64,000 nt of DNA from Hydrogenophaga pseudoflava (lineage in GTDB: Bacteria; Pseudomonadota; Gammaproteobacteria; Burkholderiales; Burkholderiaceae_C). How positions within the stretch are numbered: position 1 is the first letter of the stretch; each line of letters starts with the position of its first letter. The notes under the pieces were generated by a model that ran no database searches, was not told the DNA's origin, and saw nothing but the letters and a program-made list of their open reading frames with translations. Below are positions 46,656 through 57,195 of this stretch, piece after piece. Position numbers and translations under genes: made by a program. The DNA lies in assembly GCF_031020795.1 (NCBI RefSeq), contig NZ_JAVHJP010000006.1, positions 329,944 to 393,943 of the forward strand, in the 5' to 3' direction.

Positions 46656-48278
46656 TCAGCTGACGACGAGCTCGATGAGGTACGGCCCCCTCGCCGCCAG
46701 GGCGGCCTCCAGACTCTGGGCGAGGTTTTCCGGTCGCTCGACACGGCAGGCCGGAACGCCCTGCCCTTCGGCCAGCGCCACGAAATCGAGGTGGGGCAGA
46801 TCGGTGCCGGCGGGCTTGTCGCCCTTGGCATAGCCGAACACCGGAGCAAAGTCCTGCAGCGCGGCGTAGCGCCGGTTGTTGAGGATGACGAAGGTGAGGG
46901 GCAGGTTCAGTTGCGAGGCGGCGTACAGCGCCTGGATCGAATACATGCTCGACCCGTCGCCCATGAGCGCGATGGTGCGGCCCTTGAGCTTGTGCTTCTG
47001 GCGTCCCAGCGCGACGCCCACCGCCGCCGGCATGCCGAAGCCGAGACCGCCGCTGGCCATGGTGTAGAAGCTGTCCGCGCCGCCCATGGGCAAGTGCTGC
47101 TGCATCACGCCGCGCGAGCCCGGCGCCTCCTCGACCACCACGTCCTGGGCACCCCGAGCCTGGTCCAGCGCCTGCAGCACGTAAGCCACGCTCATCGGCT
47201 GGCCGGCCTCCTCGGGGCGGGGGGCCGGGCGCCGGGGCGGTGCGCGGCGCTGGACGGGCGTCGTGCCCTCGACGAGGGCGGCGATGGCCAGATCCAGACT
47301 GGCGACCACGCTGTTTCCGCCGGGCGTCCAGGCCGCCGTGTGCGGGTCGTCCACGATCTGCCAGAGCGTGGTGCCCTCGGGCACGTGCGGCCCCTGGCCT
47401 TCGACGTGGTACGAAAACGCCGGCGCGCCGAGCACCAGCACCAGGTCGTGCGGTGCGAGCGTGGCGACGATGCGCTCGCGCATGGCCGGCAGGAAGCCGC
47501 CGAACAGCGCGTGCTGTTCCGGGAAGCCGCAGCGCGCGCTCATGGGGGCCGTGTAGACCGCCGCGCGGTGCTGTTCGGCCAGGCCCACCAGCAGGTCCAC
47601 CGCGCCGTCGCGGTCCACGCCCGCGCCCGCGACGATGGCCGGGCGTTTCGCCTTCTGCAAGGCCTTGGCCACGGCGCGCAGGGCCACCGGGTCCGGCGCG
47701 ATGGACCGGGTCACCGTGCGGGGCGTCACCCAGTCGGTGGTCCGGTCCCAGTCGTCGGCGGGGATCGACACGAACACCGGGCCGCAGGGCGGCTGCATGG
47801 CCAGGTGGTAGGCCCGGGCCAGCGCCAGTGGCACGTCTTCGGCGCGCGCCGGCTCGCAGGCCCACTTGACGTAGGGCTTGGGCAGATCGGTGGCCTGCGC
47901 CGCGAACAGGAACGGGTCGAACGGCAGGATCGAGCGTGCCTGTTGGCCGGCGGTGACGATGAGCGGCGTCTGGTTCTTGAAGGCGGTGAAGATGTTGCCC
48001 ATCGCGTGCCCCACGCCCGCCGCCGAATGCAGGTTCACCAGGGCCGCGTTGCGGGTCGCCTGCGCGTAGCCGTCGGCCATGCCCACCACCACCGACTCCT
48101 GCAGGCCCAGGACGTAGCGGAAGTCCGCGGGGAAGTCGCGGAACATCGGCAGCTCCGTCGAGCCGGGGTTGCCGAACACGGTGTCGATGCCCACGTCGCG
48201 CATCCACTGGTGCACCGCCTCGCGCACGGTGGGGCGCCGGGCCGGTCGGCTTGTCTCTTTTGCGTTCTTGCGCTTCAT
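46656..48278 (-). CDS. mdlC: Benzoylformate decarboxylase
   Basis: ThDP enzyme that decarboxylates benzoylformate to benzaldehyde, 540 residues from ATG 48278 after GAGGAAG. It has a basic N-terminal extension of about 15 residues compared with the Pseudomonas putida enzyme. Equivalents of its active-site Ser26, Glu47, His70 and His281 appear in FGNPGSTELPMF, VLGLQESVVVGMADGYAQ, HSAAGVGHAMGNIFTAFKNQ and LGAPAFSYHVEGQGP. The ThDP-Mg motif is LMGDGSSMYSIQALYAA with ILNN. First gene of the operon mdlC-mdlD-panE-like-dctP-mdlB. Confidence 0.9.
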   Translation of the reverse strand: MKRKNAKETSRPARRPTVREAVHQWMRDVGIDTVFGNPGSTELPMFRDFPADFRYVLGLQESVVVGMADGYAQATRNAALVNLHSAAGVGHAMGNIFTAFKNQTPLIVTAGQQARSILPFDPFLFAAQATDLPKPYVKWACEPARAEDVPLALARAYHLAMQPPCGPVFVSIPADDWDRTTDWVTPRTVTRSIAPDPVALRAVAKALQKAKRPAIVAGAGVDRDGAVDLLVGLAEQHRAAVYTAPMSARCGFPEQHALFGGFLPAMRERIVATLAPHDLVLVLGAPAFSYHVEGQGPHVPEGTTLWQIVDDPHTAAWTPGGNSVVASLDLAIAALVEGTTPVQRRAPPRRPAPRPEEAGQPMSVAYVLQALDQARGAQDVVVEEAPGSRGVMQQHLPMGGADSFYTMASGGLGFGMPAAVGVALGRQKHKLKGRTIALMGDGSSMYSIQALYAASQLNLPLTFVILNNRRYAALQDFAPVFGYAKGDKPAGTDLPHLDFVALAEGQGVPACRVERPENLAQSLEAALAARGPYLIELVVS

Positions 48279-48378
48279 GGGCTTCCTCGTCTGAAAACGC
48301 CTGCAGTGTGGGCGCCTTGGCCCAATTCGCCAATTAGATAAGCCTACTAAGTAACATGCCTGATTCTTATAATTTGGC
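48279..48378. promoter_or_regulatory. Divergent promoter region of mdlC operon and LysR regulator
   Basis: This 100-bp gap is clearly AT-richer than its surroundings. It contains TTAG-N9-CTAA (48334-48350), a dyad fitting a LysR-type site, flanked by AATTCGCCAATT. TATAAT at 48368-48373 lies only 5 nt before the LysR start codon, which would place transcription start at or next to the ATG. Confidence 0.5.
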
Positions 48379-49263
48379 ATGGACCTGAACCTGCTCCGCG
48401 TCTTCGACGCGATCTACGCCGCGCGCAGCATCAGCAAGGCGGCCGAACGGCTGGGCATGTCGCAGCCCGCGTGCAGCCAGGCGCTGAGCCGGTTGCGCAT
48501 CGAACTGCGGGACCCGCTGTTCGAGCGCACGGCGGGCGGTGTGAAACCCACCGAACGCGCAGACCGGCTGGCCCGTTCGGTCCAGGCAGGGCTCGCCCTG
48601 CTCGAAGAAGGGCTGCGCGAGCCCGATGCGTTCCACCCGCAGACCAGCCGGGCGGAACTCCGGATCCACCTGACCGACATCGGCGAGATGCGCTTCCTGC
48701 CCCGGCTGGTGCAGGCGCTGCAGTCCCGGGCGCCCGGTGTGCAGGTGCTGTCCAGCCCCTGGCCGCAGAAGGACATCGCCGAAGCCCTGCACAACGGTGA
48801 CCTGCATCTGGCCATCGGCTTTCTGCCCCAGACCCAGGGCACGCAGAAGACCGAACTGCTCAAGGACCGGTATGTGCTGATGGTCAAGACTGGGCACCCG
48901 CTGATCCGGGGCCGCAGCAGGGGTGGCATTTCCACCCGCGCCCTGAGCCGCTTCGACTTCGTCACCGTGCGCTCGCACAGCGAGACCCAGCGCATCCTCA
49001 GCGTGCTCCAGATGGAAGAGCGCATCCGGCTGAGGGCGTCGAGCTTCCTGGCCTTGCCAGCGATCGTGCGCTCAACCGACCTGGCGGTGGTGATCCCCAA
49101 GGCGATTGCGCAGGAGTTCGAGCCCCGCGAGGAGTTTCATCTGCTGGACGCCGACCTGCCCCAGCAGGATTTCACGGTATCGCTGCACTGGGGACGGCGG
49201 CACGAGCACGATCCCTTCCTTCGCTGGGCACGCGCCCTGGTGATCGAGCTGTTCAGGCAGTAG
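48379..49263 (+). CDS. LysR-family regulator of the mandelate operon (NahR-like)
   Basis: Transcriptional regulator of 294 residues. The N-terminal winged helix starts MDLNLLRVFDAIYAARSISK and continues ERLGMSQPACSQALSRLR, a pattern typical of NahR/NodD/DntR-type regulators. The effector domain is residues about 90-290. Divergent transcription from mdlC, with the shared AT-rich region between them, makes the mandelate operon the likely target and mandelate or benzoylformate the likely inducer. The start is fixed by the family's conserved first residues. Confidence 0.88.
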   Translation: MDLNLLRVFDAIYAARSISKAAERLGMSQPACSQALSRLRIELRDPLFERTAGGVKPTERADRLARSVQAGLALLEEGLREPDAFHPQTSRAELRIHLTDIGEMRFLPRLVQALQSRAPGVQVLSSPWPQKDIAEALHNGDLHLAIGFLPQTQGTQKTELLKDRYVLMVKTGHPLIRGRSRGGISTRALSRFDFVTVRSHSETQRILSVLQMEERIRLRASSFLALPAIVRSTDLAVVIPKAIAQEFEPREEFHLLDADLPQQDFTVSLHWGRRHEHDPFLRWARALVIELFRQ

Positions 49264-49404
49264 CCCACGTTCCCCGGGATACCCCGACAGGTCAAACAGC
49301 GAAGGGCCGACGGCGGCACGCCGGTGCCGGACGTGTGCCGCCAGAGCGGGACCCAACCGGGAATCTGGCAGCCCGAAACAGTGCTATTTGGCACATTGAG
49401 CGAC

Positions 49405-49431
49405 TGAATCTGCACCACCCTTTGCCGATAA
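49405..49431 (+). promoter_or_regulatory. FliA (sigma-28) type promoter before the HD-GYP/kinase operon
   Basis: TGAA (49405-49408), exactly 15 nt, then GCCGATAA (49424-49431), a perfect match to the -10 half of the flagellar sigma consensus. It lies 78 bp before the HD-GYP start codon. The remaining 49264-49508 gap shows no gene. Confidence 0.68.
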
Positions 49432-49508
49432 ACAGGGAGCTTTCGACTTCCCTCTCTGTGAGACGCTTCGACCACCCCTCATCGGCTCCCCAATCGGCTG
49501 TGGCAGAC

Positions 49509-50936
49509 ATGAACAAAGAACCGACACCCCCGGAGCGAGCCGCCGCAAGCGACGCTGCCGGGTGGGACTCAAGCGCCAAGGCGCCTGGGTGTTCCAGGGA
49601 GGAACACAAGAACACGACCGCACCCGGCAGCGCAGTACCGAATGCGCCGCCCATCGTTCTGACGGTGGACGATGAACCTTCGATCCTGAATGCGCTCCGG
49701 CGCCTGCTGCGCCTCAACGGCATCACCACCCTGCAGGCCACCTCCGGCCGGGAGGGACTGGATCTGCTCAAGGCCCATGAGGTCGATCTGGTCATCTCCG
49801 ACATGCGCATGCCGGAGATGGACGGCGCCCGCTTCCTGGAACTGGTCAAGGAACACGACCCGAGGATCATGCGCGTGCTGCTCACCGGCTACTCCGACAT
49901 GGAGTCGACCATCGCAGCCATCAACCAGGGCTCGATCCACCGCTACCTGGCCAAACCCTGGGACGACCAGGAACTTCTGCTGGCGGTCAGGGACGCCCTG
50001 GGCCGTCGCCAGCTCGAACGGGAGAACGCCCGCCTGGCACGCCTGACCGAGGAACAGAACCTCCTGCTGCGCGATGCCAACGCCCAGCTGGAAAACCGGG
50101 TGGCCGCCAGAACGGCGGAACTCTCGCAGATCAACGACATGCTCGAAGCCTCGTACCAGGACCTGGACGACTCCCTCCATGCCTCCTTTCGGGTGCTTTC
50201 CAACCTGATCGACCTGCGCCACAACGAATCCGGGCATTCGAGCCGGGTGGCCGAGATGAGCCGCGAGGTCGCCAGAGAACTGGGGCTTTCGGAACGGGAA
50301 ACCCGGGACATCTACCTGGCCGCCCTGGTGCACGACATCGGCAAAAACGGCTATCCCGACGCCATGCTCACCAAGGCGGTGTCCGCCTACAGCCCCAAGG
50401 AAATGCAGCGCCACCACCGCCACCCGCTGGACGGTGAAACCGCCCTGATGTCCTTCCAGCATCTTGGCGCGGTCGCACGCATCGTTCGCCAGCACCACGA
50501 ACGGATCGATGGCAAAGGCTTCCCCGATGGACTGTCGGGCGCGGACATCTGCATCGGCGCCAAGATCGTGGCCGCGGCCAGCGATCTGGACCAGTTGCAA
50601 CACGGCTCTCTGGGCGACCAGCGCCACGATGCGGAGAGCGCCTGCCAGCTCGTCTTCACGGGAGCAGACACGCGCTACGACCGGCGCGTGGTCGAGACGC
50701 TGATCAAGGTCTGGACCCGGATGGAGTCGGCCGCCAGGAGCGATGTGCAGATCGATGTGCGCGATCTGCAGGTCGGCACGGTGCTCGCGCGCGACCTGGT
50801 CTCCAGCACCGGTGCGGTGTTGCTGGCTGCGGGTTATGTGTTCGACGAGAAGATCGTGCGGCAGGTGACCAGCTACGCCACCCGCCAAGGGGTGCAGATG
50901 TCCCTGTGGATACGCCGGGAATCCGTGAACGCCTGA
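49509..50936 (+). CDS. Response regulator with HD-GYP phosphodiesterase domain
   Basis: Receiver plus cyclic-di-GMP phosphodiesterase type output (RpfG-like), 475 residues from ATG 49509. The N-terminal 45 residues are disordered. The receiver has VLTVDDEPSILNALRRLL, phospho-Asp in LVISDMRMPEMDG, Thr in VLLTGYSD and Lys in YLAKPWDDQE. A coiled coil (residues about 170-215) links to HD-GYP with GHSSRVAEMS, LVHDIGKNGYPDAM, HHRHPLDGETAL and VRQHHERIDGKGFPDGL. The GYP triad reads GFP; metal ligands are in place. A kinase gene follows after 30 nt and is the likely partner. Confidence 0.9.
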   Translation: MNKEPTPPERAAASDAAGWDSSAKAPGCSREEHKNTTAPGSAVPNAPPIVLTVDDEPSILNALRRLLRLNGITTLQATSGREGLDLLKAHEVDLVISDMRMPEMDGARFLELVKEHDPRIMRVLLTGYSDMESTIAAINQGSIHRYLAKPWDDQELLLAVRDALGRRQLERENARLARLTEEQNLLLRDANAQLENRVAARTAELSQINDMLEASYQDLDDSLHASFRVLSNLIDLRHNESGHSSRVAEMSREVARELGLSERETRDIYLAALVHDIGKNGYPDAMLTKAVSAYSPKEMQRHHRHPLDGETALMSFQHLGAVARIVRQHHERIDGKGFPDGLSGADICIGAKIVAAASDLDQLQHGSLGDQRHDAESACQLVFTGADTRYDRRVVETLIKVWTRMESAARSDVQIDVRDLQVGTVLARDLVSSTGAVLLAAGYVFDEKIVRQVTSYATRQGVQMSLWIRRESVNA

Positions 50937-50966
50937 GCGACCTCGTCTTTCTCCAAAGGACCGAAC

Positions 50967-53123
<2,157 letters not shown>

Positions 53124-53129
53124 TCACAT

Positions 53130-53822
53130 TCAGCATTTGAAGCGGTAGCCGATCCCTGTTTCGGTGATCAGGTGCCTGGGCATCGACGGCTGGTCCTCGA
53201 CCTTCTTGCGCAGGTTGGCCATGTGGACGCGCACGTAGTGCATGTCTTCCTGGTGCCCGGGCCCCCACACGGCCTTGAGCAGTTGGGCGTGTGTGATCAC
53301 GCGGTCGGGCTGCGAGGCCAGGTGCGTCAGCAGCTTGTATTCGATGGGGGTGAGGTGCAGCGTCTCGCCCGCGCGCTCCACCACGCGGCGCACGAGGTCG
53401 ATGCGGATGTCGCCGAACGCGATCAGCGGCTCGCCGGCCGGCGTCCGCTGCTGGTGGCGGCGCAGCTGGGCGCGCACGCGCGCGCTGAGTTCGCCGGAGC
53501 CGAACGGCTTCACCAGGTAGTCGTCGGCGCCGGCGTCGAGGGCCGCAATCTTGTTTCCTTCGGCGCTGCGGGCCGAGAGCACGATCACCGGGATGGCGGA
53601 CCATTGCCGCAGCTCGCGGATGAGCTCCACGCCGTCGCCGTCTGGCAGTCCCAGATCAAGTACCACCAGGTCGGGACGCCGCGTGCCGGCCTCGATCAGG
53701 CCCCGCTGACAGGTCTCGGCCTCATGCACCGTGTGGCCCTCGGCCTCCAGGGTGAGTCGCACGAAACGGCGGATCTGGGCATCGTCTTCGACGATGAGAA
53801 TCTGGCTGCCGGGTGGGTTCAT
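53130..53822 (-). CDS. kdpE: Two-component response regulator KdpE
   Basis: OmpR/PhoB-family activator of kdp transcription, 230 residues. The receiver has ILIVEDDAQIRRFVRLTLEA, phospho-Asp in LVVLDLGLPDGDGVELI, VIVLSARSAE and YLVKPFGSGEL. The winged helix shows LTPIEYKLLTHLASQPDRVI and YVRVHMANLRKKVEDQ. It overlaps kdpD by 4 nt. Last gene of the kdp operon; convergent with the PAS kinase, 6 nt away. Confidence 0.96.
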   Translation of the reverse strand: MNPPGSQILIVEDDAQIRRFVRLTLEAEGHTVHEAETCQRGLIEAGTRRPDLVVLDLGLPDGDGVELIRELRQWSAIPVIVLSARSAEGNKIAALDAGADDYLVKPFGSGELSARVRAQLRRHQQRTPAGEPLIAFGDIRIDLVRRVVERAGETLHLTPIEYKLLTHLASQPDRVITHAQLLKAVWGPGHQEDMHYVRVHMANLRKKVEDQPSMPRHLITETGIGYRFKC

Positions 53823-56539
53823 GGTGCGTGAAGTTCGTCTTCGGAAGCGGCCGTTCCCAGGTCGGACGGCGGCGTGCCGCAAGGCAGGGTGATGTCGAAA
53901 CGGGCGCCTTGCACGACACCTTCCGCCTCGCGGTTGTACCCCTCGATCGTGCCACCGTGGGCCTCCACGATGGCGCGACAGATCGCCAGCCCCAGACCCA
54001 CCCCCGGGGTGGCGCTTTCCCGCTGGCCGCGTTCGAACTTCTCGAAGACCCGTTCTTCGCGGCCCCTTGGCAATCCGGGTCCGTGGTCGTCCAGCGTGAG
54101 CACCACGGAGTCGCTGCGAACGCGGGCCGCGATGTGGATGGCGCTGACGGCCGGGGTGTACTTGCCGGCATTCTCCAGCAGGTTCACCAGCACGCGCTCG
54201 ATCAGCACGGCGTCCAGGTGCAGCAGCGGCAACCCGTCTGACAGGTCCACGCGGATGTCGCGCCCGGCCAGCAGGCCGCCGCAGGCGGCCAGTGCACTGC
54301 CCACCACCTCTTCCAACGGCTGCCATGCGAGGTTGAGCCGTACGGCACCGGCCTGCAGGCGGGCCATGTCCAGCAGGTTGTTCACCAGCGCGCTCATGCG
54401 CCGGGCAGACTGCCGCATGGCACTGGTCACCTCGCGCTGCGCCTCGCTCAGGCCGGGTGGCGTGAGCTCCAGCGCATCGGCCAACCCGACCATGGACGTC
54501 AATGGCGTGCGCAGATCGTGCGAGATCGCAGAGAGCAGCGAGTTGCGCAGGCGTTCGGATTCGATCTGCACCGTGCTGCTCTGCGCCACATCGATGTAGT
54601 GGATGCGTTCCAGCGAAATCGCCAGCAGCGAGGCGCAGGTCTGCAGCAGGCGGCGCTGTTCCAGTCCCCAGGGGCGCGGTCCCGGTGGCTCGATCACGAG
54701 CACGCCGCGCACGCGCATCGGAGCCTTCAGCGGCAGAACCAGGCAGGTGCTGGCGGGCAGGGAATCGGTGCCGCGCCCGGCCTCCTCGCCCCGGTCGAAG
54801 GCCCATTGGGCCACGGCGGTGTCCACTGGTGCGGTGGCGCCTTCCACCGTCTGCAATCGGTCCTGTTCGTCGGCCACGAGCAGGGCTGAACGCGCGCCGA
54901 ACTCTCCGGTGAGAAAGCGCGCTCCGATCTCGGCCACCTGCGAGGTCATCAACGCGGCGGAAAGGTCACGCGACATGTCGTACAGACTGCGCACACGGTG
55001 TTCGCGCTGGGTGGCCGCTTCGGCCTGCTGCTTCAGGCCCGCAGTGAGCTGGCCCACCACCAGCGCCACCACCAACATGACGGCGAAGGTGACCAGGTAT
55101 TGCACGTCGCTCACAGCAAAAGTGAAGCGAGGCGGCACGAAGAAAAAGTCGAACAGGCCCACGCCCAGGAAAGCGGCCAGCACCGCCGGTCCCCGGCCAA
55201 ACACCAGGCCCACCCCCACCACGGTCAGCAAGAACAGCATGACGATGTTGCTGAGTTCCAGCACGCGCAGCAACGGCGTCGCCAGAAAGGCGGTGGCGCC
55301 GCAGACGGTGGCGGCCCACAGGTAGCCGCGCCAGTGCCCCTCTGCGTGCTCCTCGGGCGCCGTGGAGGGCCGACGTTCGGCGTTGGCGGGCTGCCCCACC
55401 TGCACCAGATCGAGGTCGTCGGCCTGAGCGCCGATGCGATCCGCCACGCTGCGCGGCCAGGGCCACCGGCGCGCGCGGCGCCCGAGCACCAGCCGGACCA
55501 GGTTGTGTTCGCGCGCATAGCGCACCAGGGCCGTGGCGGCGTCAGGTGACGAGAGCGTGGCGGTGGTCGCACCCAGCGACTCAGCGAGTCGCAACGTGCG
55601 CTGCGCGGCCTCGCCCAGAGGGCGCCCCGGTGTTTCCACATGCACCGCGTGCCAGGGCACATCGATCTGGGCCGCCATGCGTGCGGTGCTGCGCACCACC
55701 TTTTCGCCCCGGACGCCCGGACCCACGGCGGCCAGCAGGGCCTCGCGGTTGGGCCACACCGGTTTGTCCGCACTGCCCTGGCGGTAGGCGCGCATCTCGC
55801 CGTCCACCCGGTCGGCGGTGCGGCGCAGCGCCAGCTCGCGCAGCGCCAGCAGGTTGCCCTTGCGGAAGAAGTGGGCGGCCGCCCGTTCGGCGCGGTTGTC
55901 GCCGTCGCGAGGCAGGTAGACCTTGCCGGCCTTCAGGCGTTCCAGCAGTTCGTCCGGCGGCAGATCGACCACCACCACCTCGTCGGCTTCGTCAAACAGG
56001 CGGTCGGGTACGGTCTCCCAGACGCGGATGCCTGTGATGCCGCTGACGATGTCGTTCAGGCTCTCCAGGTGCTGCACGTTCATCGTCGACCAGACGTCGA
56101 TGCCGGCGGCCAGCAGCTCTTCGGCGTCCTGCCAGCGCTTGGGGTGGCGTGAGCCAGCCACATTGCTGTGAGCCAGCTCGTCGAGCAGCACCAGCGCCTG
56201 CTCGTGTTGTGCACCGAAGGCGAGCGCCGCGTCGAGGTCGAATTCGTGCAGCTGGTGGCCCCGGTAGGCCACGGACCGAAGCGGCAGGCGCGGCATATCG
56301 CGCGCCAGCGCTTCGGTGTCGGGCCGGCTGTGTGTTTCGACCACGCCGATGGTCACCGGCGTGCCTTGCGCGTGGGCCGTGCGGGCGGCGGCCAGCATGG
56401 CGTAGGTTTTGCCCACGCCGGCCGAGGCACCAAAAAAAATCTTGAGGCAACCGCGTCGCGCACGCGCTTCCTCCTGCTGCACCCGGGCAAGCAGGGTGTC
56501 TGGGTCGGGGCGGGCAGGCTCGGTCATGGGCACGGCCAT
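53819..56539 (-). CDS. kdpD: Sensor kinase KdpD
   Basis: Potassium-responsive membrane kinase, 906 residues, full length. The cytoplasmic KdpD domain comes first with Walker A GASAGVGKTYAML (residues 37-49) and LLDELAHSNVAGSRHPKRWQ, then a universal-stress-like domain. Four membrane helices (residues about 405-505, DUF4118 region, FFVPPRFTFAV), a GAF domain, HisKA (LLSAISHDLRTPLTSMVGLA) and HATPase ([30 protein letters not shown]) follow. The start at 56539 is used; ATG 56527 is an alternative. 16 nt after kdpC. Confidence 0.95.
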   Translation of the reverse strand: MAVPMTEPARPDPDTLLARVQQEEARARRGCLKIFFGASAGVGKTYAMLAAARTAHAQGTPVTIGVVETHSRPDTEALARDMPRLPLRSVAYRGHQLHEFDLDAALAFGAQHEQALVLLDELAHSNVAGSRHPKRWQDAEELLAAGIDVWSTMNVQHLESLNDIVSGITGIRVWETVPDRLFDEADEVVVVDLPPDELLERLKAGKVYLPRDGDNRAERAAAHFFRKGNLLALRELALRRTADRVDGEMRAYRQGSADKPVWPNREALLAAVGPGVRGEKVVRSTARMAAQIDVPWHAVHVETPGRPLGEAAQRTLRLAESLGATTATLSSPDAATALVRYAREHNLVRLVLGRRARRWPWPRSVADRIGAQADDLDLVQVGQPANAERRPSTAPEEHAEGHWRGYLWAATVCGATAFLATPLLRVLELSNIVMLFLLTVVGVGLVFGRGPAVLAAFLGVGLFDFFFVPPRFTFAVSDVQYLVTFAVMLVVALVVGQLTAGLKQQAEAATQREHRVRSLYDMSRDLSAALMTSQVAEIGARFLTGEFGARSALLVADEQDRLQTVEGATAPVDTAVAQWAFDRGEEAGRGTDSLPASTCLVLPLKAPMRVRGVLVIEPPGPRPWGLEQRRLLQTCASLLAISLERIHYIDVAQSSTVQIESERLRNSLLSAISHDLRTPLTSMVGLADALELTPPGLSEAQREVTSAMRQSARRMSALVNNLLDMARLQAGAVRLNLAWQPLEEVVGSALAACGGLLAGRDIRVDLSDGLPLLHLDAVLIERVLVNLLENAGKYTPAVSAIHIAARVRSDSVVLTLDDHGPGLPRGREERVFEKFERGQRESATPGVGLGLAICRAIVEAHGGTIEGYNREAEGVVQGARFDITLPCGTPPSDLGTAASEDELHAP

Positions 56540-56555
56540 TGTCGCCCGGCACCGC

Positions 56556-57176
56556 TCAGGGCCTGGCCTGGGCGTCCAGCGCCAGGTTCAGTGCCAGCAC
56601 GTTCACGCGCGCTTCCCCCATGAAACCGAGCCACGCGCCCTCGGTGTGCTGGTCCACCAGGGCGTTCACCTGCTCGGCCGGGAGGCCACGCACGCGCGCC
56701 ACCCGCGCCACCTGGTAACGCGCCGCGGCCAGACTGATGTGGGGGTCCAGGCCGCTGGCGGAGGCGGTGACCAGGTCCACCGGCACCGGCGCGGTGTTGG
56801 CGGGGTCGGCCGCTCGCAGCGCACCAATGCGCGCCTGCACCGCTTCGGCCAGCGCCGGGTGGCCGGGGCCTAAATTGGAGCCGCCAGACGCCGCGGCGTT
56901 GTAGGCCATGGGAGCGGTCGCCGAGGGACGGCTCCACAAGTGGCCGGGCTGGGAGAACGGCTGGCCGATGAGTTTGGAACCGACCGTCTGGCCGTCGCGC
57001 TGGATCAGGCTGCCGTTGGCCTGGTGCGGAAATGCCGCCTGCGCCACGCCGGTGACCAGCAACGGGTACAGCAGGCCGGTGAGCAGGCTCAGCACGACGA
57101 ACAGCACCAGGGCCGGACGCAGCAACGGGCTCTTGTCGTCGGGCTCAGGGGCGGTGGTTTGAATCGGGTGGTTCAT
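56556..57176 (-). CDS. kdpC: Potassium-transporting ATPase KdpC subunit
   Basis: Single-helix assembly subunit of the Kdp K+ pump, 206 residues. The helix [20 protein letters not shown] is followed by the periplasmic domain with [50 protein letters not shown] and [12 protein letters not shown], all KdpC hallmarks. Lies 19 nt after kdpB. Confidence 0.96.
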   Translation of the reverse strand: MNHPIQTTAPEPDDKSPLLRPALVLFVVLSLLTGLLYPLLVTGVAQAAFPHQANGSLIQRDGQTVGSKLIGQPFSQPGHLWSRPSATAPMAYNAAASGGSNLGPGHPALAEAVQARIGALRAADPANTAPVPVDLVTASASGLDPHISLAAARYQVARVARVRGLPAEQVNALVDQHTEGAWLGFMGEARVNVLALNLALDAQARP

Positions 57177-57195
57177 GGCATTACCTCGGAAAGGT

